From the NCBI GenBank assembly GCA_015680685.1, contig MNCI01014738.1, positions 366,448-417,450 on the forward strand: 51,003 bases of DNA, written 5' to 3'. Below the pieces are notes generated by a model, which made no database searches, was not told the origin of the DNA, and saw only the letters and a program-made list of their open reading frames with translations. Source of the DNA: Gnetum montanum. Its lineage: Eukaryota; Streptophyta; Gnetopsida; Gnetales; Gnetaceae. This document shows, piece by piece, positions 36,503 to 46,560 of this stretch (its first letter is position 1; the number at the start of each line of letters is the position of its first letter). The position numbers and the translations under genes were made by a program.

Positions 36503-36538
36503 TGATGACCAACGAGATACCCCTACACCCAACCATAT
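36503..36538 (-). repeat. 5' LTR of element E, part 1 (terminal 36 bp)
   Basis: In plus coordinates TGATGACCAACGAGATACCCC begins the LTR. After CCATAT at 36533-36538 it is interrupted by element N. The sequence resumes at 45731 with CATAT (duplicated) then GAATCACTAAGG, exactly as in the uninterrupted LTRs (CCATACGAATCATAAGC). Confidence 0.9.
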
Positions 36539-37400
36539 TGATGAATCATAGTTTGCCAAGCCTCAATATCGGATACTCGATATCGAGTATGTGATATCGC
36601 AGCCTAGATAACGATATCGAATACACGATATCATAATTCCTATGTTGGCCTATAAATATGGCACTCAGGCACACAAGAAGGGAGGTAGTTGATAAGTCTT
36701 TATGGTAGAGTCTTTTTATCAGTTTCCAGCTAGTTTTTAGTTCTTTCCTTAGGGCATGCCCACAGTGTGATGATTGTAATTGTATAGAACCTTTGTTCAA
36801 GTGTAAAATACTTGGACACACACACCGACAATAAAGATATGAGATTACTCTATCATTACAGTATTCACTTAGCTTTTAATTGTTTAATTGTTAATTATTA
36901 TTTATTATTTTCTTAGTTAATATTTCTTTATCATTATTTACTATTCCTATTATTAATGCAAAATGAGTACATCTTAATCACGAACATTTATGTGTAACTA
37001 CTTGGTAACCCAGTAGCGTATATAGTGGTGCTCAAGTAATGTGTGCTTGGTAATCCCAGAGGTAGTACATGAGGTCTAAGATGCGTACAAATGATTAAGG
37101 ATGAATGCTCATTGCACTTTGGCTAGCTTAGACTTTATTTTCCATCACTTATTAGTTCATGCAAGTTATTTCTTATTAATTTTAGGAGTAGCATGGTAAT
37201 TAGGAATCATATCATATGCCTCGCTCTAGACTAAACCATACATGACAAAGCAAATACTAGTCTAGGTGGGAAGACAACGAACTGTGATCAACATATAATT
37301 ATCTAGGTGCCACAACTAGTCCATCTGCAGAGTTTGACTAGATCATGTGTACACGCTCGTATTCATATGTTTAAGTGTAGGGGTCCCTTGTTGCTCATCA
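36539..37400 (+). repeat. 5' LTR of element N
   Basis: It starts TGATGAATCATAGTTTGCC and ends TTGTTGCTCATCA (862 bp), and is paired with 44928-45730. A GATATC/ATATCG array is at 36566-36632, a TATAAATATG box at 36651-36660 and AATAAA at 36830-36835. The 3' LTR lacks about 50 bp present here near 37250-37300. In the R region the two LTRs differ at roughly one base in ten or more by eye, so the insertion is old. Confidence 0.95.
36566..36660 (+). promoter_or_regulatory. U3 promoter of element N: GATATC array and TATA box
   Basis: Five AATATC/GATATC motifs, several within CGATATCG palindromes, sit at 36566, 36580, 36593, 36613 and 36627, a spacing of about 13-20 bp. They end about 20 bp before CCTATAAATATG. 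The array is kept in the 3' LTR and in the C, D and G LTRs. Confidence 0.55.
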
Positions 37401-37419
37401 TTGGTGCCATTGCCGGGGA
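37401..37419 (+). other. Primer-binding site of element N
   Basis: TTGGTGCCATTGCCGGGGA lies directly after the LTR end CTCATCA. It is the tRNA-Asp complement with two transitions, the best preserved one in the window. Confidence 0.85.
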
Positions 37420-37534
37420 CAGTGCTAGTTATCTAGATTAGTTATATATCATACAATATCATTGTAATGAAGTATTAATGATATATCTTTTAGAAAGAGA
37501 TTAATTGCAAATAAGTCACACACAATTCCCAACA

Positions 37535-39894
37535 ATGTCTCTCTCACAAGATGATGTTAACACAACAACTAGCAAGGTAATTCATTAGAGAACCAGCGAA
37601 ATATATGATGAAAAAGAAGTTTGGAGTACTCAATCTTATGCAGGAGTCTCATATGTTCATGGACACCCCAACGATACTCAAGGACTCTTGTCATCCAACT
37701 CATACGCCTTTAGTGAGGATGGGACATCCCATGGAACAAGGAGGCCCATAATGCCTAGGACCTTCTCAATGATTAACAAGGGTTTATCCATGGATGATTG
37801 GGCAACCTACAAAAGTCATGAAAAATCTTTCAGTTCTTTCTCTTTCTCTGTTCCTTCAATGTCAGGTTGTAACACAGGTGACCATCTCTCAAGGGGTCAA
37901 CGTAGAAATAGAAATTGAACCCACGGGCAAAGCCAAGAATGCCAACATGAACAAAGACAACATCATCCCAACTCACCAACTCATAACTTAGTGATGATGA
38001 ATCCCTACTAGCTACTAAGAGCCTAATGCATATACAAGAGGCTATTCAAATACCCCACAAGCATCGTAAGGAAAGTTGTCTACCCAGGCTTGATTTAAAC
38101 AACTTTCCCAAGTTTTCAAGAAGCTATAATTAGGATCCGCAACATCATTTACAAGCCTTCTATGATGTTTGTAGATGGAACAATATGGATAATGGCTAGT
38201 AAAGACTTAAGCTCCTTCCTATGACACTCGTTGACCAAGCAAAAGTATGGTATAGGTCTTTAAAACCACAATCAATTTGCCATTGGCCAACAATGGTAGA
38301 ACTCTTCAATGAAAGATATCAAACCTGTGCAAGAGTGTCAACCTTGAGGAGACAAATCCAAGAATGGAAATAAGGGCAACATGAACCCTTAGACATGGCC
38401 TTAGAAAGATATTACTCACTGTTAAACAAATGTCCAAGCCATGGGTTCTCCGAGGAAAGGCTAATGTATCACATCATGGATGTGCTTCGTAATGAAACAA
38501 GGGATACCTTAGGGATGTATGCCCCAAGTCAACTATATGAAGTAGAAACCCACCAATTCCAAGAGCTTATTAAGTGAGTAGCAAAAGAAGAAGGAAAAAT
38601 AGCCAAATGGGAGAATGTTAAAATATCTCAATAGGACCAAAATCTTAAAATAATGAAGGTCCATAATCATGAAGTGGAGAAATCAACTCACCTCAAGAAG
38701 ATGGAATCATCTTTGCCAATACTACAATCACTATATAAAATTGAGGCAAAGATCAATAAGATGATAGAATGGGTATATGAAAAATGTGGAGAATATGCCA
38801 ACTTTATTAGAGGTGGAACCACACACAATCACTCTAACAAATAGGAAAAACGGAGGATGCCAAGCCGAGAAACAGGATAGAACACCACTCAACAATCAGA
38901 AAGAAGGGTTGAAAATGATAAGGATAGGGGCTCAACTGCCAATCATAAGTATCAATGTGATGTTTGTCTATATGATCACCCCAAAAGTCAATGCCCAGTA
39001 TTGTCACATTTACATGAGCATTGGGGAGGAATGCTACATCCAAATTTTGTACAGAAGTACCGTGTCCAACTGCAATGGCAAAACACCCAATCATGGGGGA
39101 GGCCACTGCTAAACAAATCACATCCTTCATATACCCTAACATCAAATGTTTATTATGTTCAACACCCTATTTTCCCAACTGGATCAACATCCTCTACTTC
39201 ACCTCATTGTTATCATTCTTCTAAGTACTATTAACCCATGTCCTCTCCCACAAGATCACCACCTCATGTTCCTTACGCTCCTCCTTGCCCTCAATATTCT
39301 CATTCTTCACCTCCTTCTACATCACCACCAGTAGCATCAAAAGGTTTTGCACCACAGCACCAACCCACGAACATTATTTGTGCTGCTACTGTCAACAACA
39401 GTGGAGGTCCTCCATAATGTCGAAAGCACCCTTTCTTTAGGCATGACTATAGAAAAAGACAACATGGTTCTGAAACCACTACAGCCTCCAACTCAGCACA
39501 AGCCCAAAGCTATGATGCATTTTCCTCCTCCAACTCAACGCCTCCTGTTACCTTATTTGGGCCACTAATTAACACTCCAACAACCATGCAGGCTAATGGA
39601 TATGGCCACTTAAAGGGACACATTGATCCTTACATACCATCTTATGGTCACAGGTGCCATAGTGGGTTAACTCTTTATCACATGACCACATCTTATAATT
39701 TTCCCTACTATGCCTACTTTCATCAAGTGCATGAACCCTAATTTGGGTACATTCCTACCACTACATCAAAAGACACCTAGTGGTTTGGATATGACCAAAC
39801 CCTAATGTTTCCAACATGCTTGGATCCAAATTTTCCATTTATTAATTATAACCATACTCAAAGGTTTAGTCATGGGGGATACCCTCCATTCTAA
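37535..39894 (+). pseudogene. Gag of element N
   Basis: The ATG at 37535 (MSLSQDDVNTTTSK) opens the frame, which shifts several times. The core at 38010-38580 carries LLATKSLMHIQEAIQIPHKH, then LDLNNFPKF, then VDQAKVWYRSLKPQSI, then RVSTLRRQIQEWK, then LLNKCPSHGFSEERLMYHIMD, clearly homologous to C gag. A CX2CX3HX4C zinc knuckle (CDVCLYDHPKSQC) is intact at 38956-38994. A Pro/Tyr/His-rich tail ends in GGYPPF-stop at 39894. It is the only Gag here that keeps all knuckle residues. Stops and frameshifts still prevent translation of the whole. Confidence 0.8.
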
Positions 39895-41296
39895 TAAGTA
39901 GAATTAGTAAATGTTTTTCCTTTTCTTTAATTTTACAAGTTTTTATATTTCTAGTTTTTCACTTTTCAAATTATTGTTTTTACCTTTTTGAAGGTAATCT
40001 CATCGATGAATAAAATACTCATGTGACTTGTTGGTTGAGGTGTTGTTCTATTCTATCAAGTCTTAGGGAACTAATTATTTGGATAGTGAGCCCACAACAT
40101 CCACCCACCCATTCTATTAATACGAGATTTTACTCTGGGTACGATGATGTTGGTATCATCATTAAAACCTAAAGTAACCTTATACTCAGTATGCCCAAAG
40201 TGAAAAATGATGGACTAAGTAGGAATGAGCAAGGTGTGACATCAAGGGGACTTGTGGATTCTCTTTGGTGACATCTATGTGTGCTATCATGCAGCTTAGT
40301 TGTACTAAAATCCTTATAGATCTAACAAAAAATGGGAGTAAGAGTAATAAAGGCACTCAATAAATTAAATCAATGTTGTTCTTGTTGGTTCCACTAGAAA
40401 GACATGCACCCATGCCTAAAGGTTGCTAGCTTCTCCAAAACACTTTTAGAAAAGATAAAGTGCCAAAGTGGCCAAATGAAGAAAAAGCAAAGAAAGAAAA
40501 AAGGCAATAAAGAAAAAAATCAAGCAGAATGTGCCATAGAGAAATTCCAAATCACTCCTTCCTTGGACAAAACACTAAGTGATTGTACACCTTGTTGTCA
40601 TGGTGCTCTTATGGTTGTCCATCATTGGATGAAACAATGTGATGTCACTGATCAAAGGCATGTACTTGATCTTGATTTTGGAGTGAAAAGCTAATGCTAC
40701 ATTAATCACACCCCACACTCAAGATTCATTATGCCCAGGGTCAATTACCTCATGTCCAAATTTCGGCAGTCCCTTCTATGATTCATTTCACCCTCATGTC
40801 CAAGTATTTTTTACTTGTGTCTTGTGTGGTAGAGAACTCATACCTCATCGTGGTGGTATTTAACTTGTGTGCATTTTGTTGCACTGGTGAAAATTGCATT
40901 TAACCCTTTTAGTGCCTATGAACATTTTAAGGTGTGGTTACGTAGGCATGATAGGTAGGAACCTGCTTTGAGGAGGACCCACTTGCGTAACTTTTGTAAT
41001 TTGCACTCATTACACATCACCACATCATCTTATACCCTCTAAGTACTACATTGCTGAATTTATCCTTTCCTTTATCATCATTTCAATTCAAACATTCCTG
41101 TGCACCACTACATGTCCTTTTTCCTCACCCTCTACACCAACTTCATTATAAAATTCCATTTCATTACACTTTTGGTGCCTTTAGATCTACTCAACGTTAC
41201 CCTAGATCTTTCAAATTTAAATTACATCCTTCATTCTTGGTCGTGAAACTTCAAAAATTCATCAATTTTGGCAAGTACCCTATTTCAAAAGGGACA

Positions 41297-41402
41297 CGAT
41301 ATCAGCTACCCGATATTAGGTCCAACACAATATCGAGTCTAGGCTAGCATATACGCAATATCAAATCTATAAAATCTATATATACGGACACCCCCCCCCC
41401 CT
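41297..41402 (+). promoter_or_regulatory. Internal GATATC array plus TATA boxes upstream of ORF2 in N
   Basis: CGATATC (41297), CGATATT (41311), AATATCG (41329) and AATATC (41357) are followed by TATAAAA at 41368-41374 and TATATATA at 41377-41384, then a C-tract at 41391-41402. Motif, spacing and distance to TATA mirror the LTR U3 of the same element. The ORF2 ATG is about 510 bp downstream. N2 lacks this block. Confidence 0.45.
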
Positions 41403-41867
41403 CCCCAAGCACGTTAATGTCATTTTTCACTGTTCATGTGATGATAGTTGTTGCAATTTTCTTCCACAAATTTTCAAGCTTACACACCTATCATTAAACC
41501 TCAATATCTTACTCATTAATGCTCTGATTCTCCTTCCAATCAAACCTGCTTAAACCTGGAGTGTTTAACTTAGTCATGGGGGAAGGGTACGCTCCAAGTT
41601 GCGCATAGTTTTTTCGAAATTCATTGTTGCCCGAAGGATATCATAAGGGGTAAGTGACCTTAAGAAATGCTTAAAATGTATGCCAAATTAATTTTATTTC
41701 TTCACCCAAACATGGAAATTATTTTTGGAGTCATCTAATCAAATTGAGCCCGATCAAAATTTTAGGGGGATTTTCTTGAAAATTTTTAACTCCGAATCAC
41801 ACTACGCAAGAATTGAATTCATTAAAGGTAATGAGTAAGGTATAAATCAAATTTGGTTAAATCTGCT

Positions 41868-41896
41868 TACTAATAGTTGATCATATGTGATTGCAG
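41868..41896 (+). promoter_or_regulatory. Predicted intron 3' end before ORF2 of element N
   Basis: TACTAAT at 41868-41874, then TGATTGCAG with the AG at 41895-41896, directly followed by ATGGCC. GTAAGTG at 41651 is a candidate donor, giving an intron of about 245 nt. Confidence 0.55.
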
Positions 41897-44755
41897 ATGG
41901 CCCCTAAACGATGATAAGAAGGAGGACCCTCTCAGAGTGCATCCAAATGGCCAAGGAGAGGCAGAGGCCAAGCGCCTCCCGTAGAACATGTAGAGCAGGA
42001 GGCACAACCATTCAACATTCATCAAGAACCTCCTGTTACTACACAATCTAGGCATGCAAAAGGTGGAGAAGGTAGGGAACCTAAATAGGAACAACATCTC
42101 ACGTTGTCTCCGAAATGCATTCAGGCAATTCAGGAAAGGTCCACATCAACAACAGTGATCGTGGAACTCAATTTTGGACCTTTGGCCAAATTCTCCCCTG
42201 AGTCAGTCAAAAATCAACTTAAAAGATCTCCAGTATGGTATGTTCTCTCAGAGAGCAGCAAATGGTACTTCGAGGAGATCTACAACTTTGGCATAATAAG
42301 GAAGAAGGCACCACCACTGATATTGGTGAGATTTTAGTCGATTTCTCTACCAAGGCCATTTTAGAAGTTCTAAACCTTCTGAATACAAGGCCCAAGGTTG
42401 CTCACCTATCCACTTGCTCTAATGCTAATGCATGAAAAATATGGTTAAAAAAGGCATATGGCAAGGAGGATAAAACATATGGAGAGCTTACACTTGAAAA
42501 AAGGATCTATTTTAAAATTGGGACCTATCACCTCTTCCCAACAAAAGGATTAAATAGAATTTTCATCTATGTGGCCAAAGGAAGTGCAATCCTAATTGGT
42601 AAGGTTGATGCCAACCTACCCCTCTATATCTCATAGAAATATTAAGGCGATTTGAAGAACATAAGATTGGGAAGTTTGCATTGCCTTTTCCCTACCTAAT
42701 CAGGAAGCTATGTCGATGTGCTAGAACTCTAGGGTACACTAATGACATCCCCAGAAAGGCTCAAAATGCCTCATTTGCCGAATTGCTGAAGCCACCAACA
42801 CCAAGGAAAGATGTTGCTGAGACATTGGAGCCTAAGCAAGAGTAGACAATTGGGCCCACTACACCTTAAATAATTGGGCCCAGCCAACTTCTAGACACAA
42901 GGCCCAATCAACAACAGGAAGCGAGGCCCAACCAACTTCCAGACACAAGGCCCAATCAACAACAGGAAGCGGGGCCCAGCACACAACCAACTTGCCAGCA
43001 AGGCCAACCACCACTACCACTGTAGGATTATCGACCATCGATGAGCCATCTTAGGGCCATCGTAGAAACGATTAATTGGGGAAGTCATGATGAGGAAAAT
43101 CTCTTCAAGGTTATTGATGATGCCATATAGCTCACAATCTCAATTAATCACACACAGGGTGAGGTTTCCATCCAAATAGGAGGAGAGGAATCACACTGGT
43201 CATAACAGATCTCTAGAAATGCTACATCTTTTCAAGTGTAATTAGAAACTAGTGAAGCCACCATAATCATGGTTATGCAACACTAGGATGCAACAAGAGC
43301 AACATAAGTGGTTGTAGACCACATCAAAGAATCATTCAATGTTCCTATTGTGCCATCGATAGATTTCACAGAAGCACGCGATGCTCAAACCTTAGCCAAT
43401 CCCTCGATGACTTCTACAGATCATGAGGATGTTTTGGATCAATTACTATAGATAGGACAAGTGATGATGTCCTTGTATGATATCCCTTAAGATGTCACAG
43501 CAACACAATTAGACCTCATCTCCATAAAAGGAAAGCTGGTCATGGCAAAGTTTAGGGCCGAACATGGAGAAGATGAGTTGAAAAGACTCCAAGAGAAGCT
43601 TGTCACCCTACAAGTTGCATAGCAGCATCCATCCCAATTCATCCTAGCAGACTAGCGAGAGTCATTTCAGATGGAGCAGCTAAATAAATTATTAGAAAAG
43701 AATAAAAGGTTGGTAGGGAAAAAAGAGAAGGCTGATTGGGATGCTTTAAAGGCACAAGCTCAAACTTATGCACATGCTAAAGCACTCAAGGAATTATAAG
43801 AAGAAAATAAACACCTTGCCATTAAAAATCTCTAGTTGACCATAATAGAAAAATAGAAGAATATTCTCGAGGAGAATTTCCAAAAAATGCAAAAATAATT
43901 AATAAGAATCAACCAGGACATAAATCACTTAGCTTGAGAAAACAAAACCCTCTCAATGGAGGAGGTACGCGCGATCCTTCAGAAGATAGCTATTGAAATA
44001 AGTGCATGGTAGAATGAGGCTAAGTGACATGAGAAGCTGAAGGATCATTTCAAAGATCAAGTGTAGATGTACAAGTAGATCATTGAGAAAGAAATCCATA
44101 TGGCCAAAGCCCACATCAATACTCTCAGTGCTTAGAACACTGACTGATAGGCCATATTGGATACTTGTGCCTTCGTCCACCAAGCAGAACTAAAGAGCTA
44201 GGACCTGTAGATATGAGATCTCATTGAGTACATGGAGTTGGCAAACTTGTGGTATGCCAACTTGGCCATGTTGACAGCAAGACACTCGAGGATAGAATTA
44301 GAGAAGCAAGTAGCAACCACCTATGCCAAGTATGAAGCAGAATTTGCAAAACACAAAAAGACACTATAGAAATTAGAGGTAGCAAATTCTAAATTAGAAG
44401 TGGTCAAGACCAACTACCAAGGGAAAAAATATGTCACAACAGATTTGGCTTGATGGCTCATAAATTACCAAGAATGTAAAGATAAAGCTAAAGCTTACGA
44501 GGAAGAACAACGATTATTTATGGCTTGGTACATCAAAGCCAATTAGATGTTTCTACAATTATCATGCCATGGGAGGTGCAGACTCCTTCAAATATTGAAA
44601 CATCAGTAAGGATGACACACAATCCCCAAATTGAATAGGAAAAACTTTAGGCACTACTTCAGAGACATTCATTTCCAAAGCTTGGAGCACAAGATAAGGG
44701 GAAGAGGCCCATGGGGGAGCCACCACCACCAGGAACCACATGAGTTCCAACAATT
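41897..44755 (+). pseudogene. ORF2 of element N (env-position ORF, long coiled-coil C-terminus)
   Basis: The ATG at 41897 follows the acceptor. The N-terminal basic leader is followed by LNFGPLAKFSPESVKN, LKRSPVWYVLSESSKWYFEE, EILVDFSTKAILEVLNLL, RIYFKIGTYHLF and FPYLIRKLCRCARTLGYTND (to about 42760), shared with element E. A Gln/Pro-rich linker with a 48-bp tandem repeat comes next (42878-42973). From about 43500 to 44700 the sequence is Glu/Lys/Leu/Gln-rich with heptad-like runs (KFRAEHGEDELKRLQEKL; QLNKLLEKNKRLVGKKEKAD), predicting a long coiled coil. I see no signal peptide or membrane segment, so the name env-like is not supported here. The globular part resembles plant transposon-associated proteins of unknown function. 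It has frameshifts and stops. Confidence 0.65.
42878..42973 (+). repeat. 48-bp tandem repeat, two copies, in ORF2
   Basis: GCCCA(G/A)CCAACTTC(T/C)AGACA...AGGAAGCG(A/G)G repeats with a 48-bp period at 42878 and 42926, and a third start follows at 42974. The unit keeps frame (16 residues, x-P-(S/N)-Q-L-x-D-T-R-P-N-Q-Q-Q-E-A). The two copies are nearly identical, suggesting recent duplication. Confidence 0.75.
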
Positions 44756-44919
44756 TTGTCTCTTGTATTCTGTGTTGGTGTCCTAATTTTGTTTAATTCC
44801 ACACTGCGGCATGAAGTAATTCATAGTTAGTCAATAATCCTACACCTATCCACTGTGTAATCAAATGAACTCATTCTCATTTTGATTATTTGACTTGAGG
44901 ACAAGTTGTTATTTAGTCA

Positions 44920-44927
44920 TGGGGGTA
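44920..44927 (+). other. Polypurine tract of element N
   Basis: TGGGGGTA lies directly before the 3' LTR start TGATAAATC. The same GTGGGGGTA motif precedes the 3' LTRs of C and G on the minus strand. It primes plus-strand DNA synthesis. Confidence 0.75.
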
Positions 44928-45730
44928 TGATAAATCATGGTTTGCTAGGCCCCAATATTGGATACTCGATATCGAGTATGCGATATCGCAACCTGGATAA
45001 CGATATTGAATACACAATATCATGAGTCCTGTGTCAGCCTATAAATATAGCACTTAACCACATAGGAAGGGAGGCAGTTGGTAAGTCTTTAGGGTAGAGT
45101 CTTTTTGTCAATTTTTAGTTCTTTCCCTAGGGCATGCTCACAGTGTGATGATTGTAATTGTACGGAACCTTTGTTCAAGTATGACATACTTGGACATGCA
45201 CACAACTAGCAATAAAGATCGAGATTACTCCATCATTGTAGAATTCACTTAGCTTTTAATTATTTAATTGTTAATTATTATTTAGTGTTTTCTTAGTTAA
45301 TATTTCTTTATCATTATTTACTATTTCTATTGTTAATGCAGAATGAATACATCTTAATCATGAACATTTTAAGTGTAACTACATGGTAACCTAGTAGTGT
45401 ATCTAGTGGTGCTCAAGTAATGTGCGCTTGGTAATCCTAGAAGTAGTACATGAGGTCCAAGATGCATATGAATTATTAAGGACGGATGCTCATTGCACTT
45501 AGGCTAGCTTAGACTTTATTTTCCATCACTTATTAGTTCACACAAGTTATTTCTTATTAATTTTAGGAGTAGCATGGTAATTAGGAATCACATCATATGC
45601 CTCACGCTAGACTAAACCATACGTATAACTATCTAGGTGCCACAACTAGTCCATCTACAAAGTTCAACTAAATCATGTGTACACGCTTGTATTCGTATGG
45701 TTGAGAGTAGGGGTACCTCGCCGCTCATCA
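44928..45730 (+). repeat. 3' LTR of element N
   Basis: TGATAAATCATGGTTTGC to GGTACCTCGCCGCTCATCA (803 bp), collinear with the 5' LTR, with TATAAATATAG near 45041 and AATAAA at 45211-45216. CATAT follows at 45731-45735 and matches 36534-36538, completing a perfect 5-bp target duplication. Confidence 0.95.
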
Positions 45731-46560
45731 CATATGAATCACTAAGGCATTCAAGCATGATCTAGTCGAATTCCATGGATTCTTAGTGTTCTCATACATA
45801 GGATTAAATTTAGAAGGTGAATTTAATTGTGGAATGATCATTATCTTCCTAACTACACTTGGAAAGCTTAGTTGTATGGTTAAGTGTAATTGAGGCACTT
45901 GATTTTGATTATTTTATATTTTCTTCACCTAAGGTTGGTAATAGATTGAGAATAAATTCATTAACTAATTCAACTAATTTAATTGCTAATTTTAACTAAC
46001 TATCCTAACATAAGCATTCGATCCCACTTTTTATACACATCCTGAACACGTACAACATTGCTAGGAGACCAAGTGTTAAGCACTACTAGGATTACCAAGT
46101 GTTATACGTATGCTTGAAGTGGTCATACTTATGTATGCTAGTCTATTGAGCTTAATTAATTAATTACTTAAAGTCTTAATCATTATAGCTTAATTAATCA
46201 CCTAATTAATGAAAAAAATAATGCATAAATAAATTATTAAGCTGGTCCAAGTGCTGCAAGGTTTATCAAAAATCATATCTTTATTATTGCACACACTATA
46301 GTGCTTAGGTACAACAGTGCTTGAATAAAGATCCGTACACTCCTTAACTCCTATTGCATGCACTTAGAAACTTATTCAATCTCTCATGGAAATAAATTGC
46401 AAAAATTCTACTAGTAACTAAAATTATAACCTCCATTAATATGGTTGGGGTGTCGTATTTATAGATCTACTAGAGTGCCACGTTGATGGATACACATCAA
46501 CATGGGAAACCCTACATCGATGAGATCCTATTGACGTAGTTGATCAAGGACACTTCATCA
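45731..46560 (-). repeat. 5' LTR of element E, part 2
   Basis: It continues the LTR interrupted at 36538 (about 860 bp in total) and ends in plus coordinates at GACACTTCATCA. The minus-strand TATA box CTATAAATACG lies near 46455-46465. U3 carries ACGTTGATGG/ACATCAAC/ATCGATG repeats and no GATATC array, so it is not the pair of the LTR at 25793-26664. Confidence 0.85.

Larger units (their letters stand above)
39895..41896 (+). other. Inter-ORF region of element N, pol absent
   Basis: In C and E this position, after the gag tail, is occupied by protease, RT, RNase H and integrase (about 4.5 kb). Here 2.0 kb separate the gag stop from ORF2, and I find no pol motif in any frame. The same layout in N2 shows pol loss predates these insertions. 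A donor-like GGGGTAAGTG is near 41650. Confidence 0.7.

Noticed and set aside
37688-37991. Two overlapping Ser-rich + strand ORFs as separate genes
   Set aside because: They are frames of the decayed Gag N-terminal region of N.
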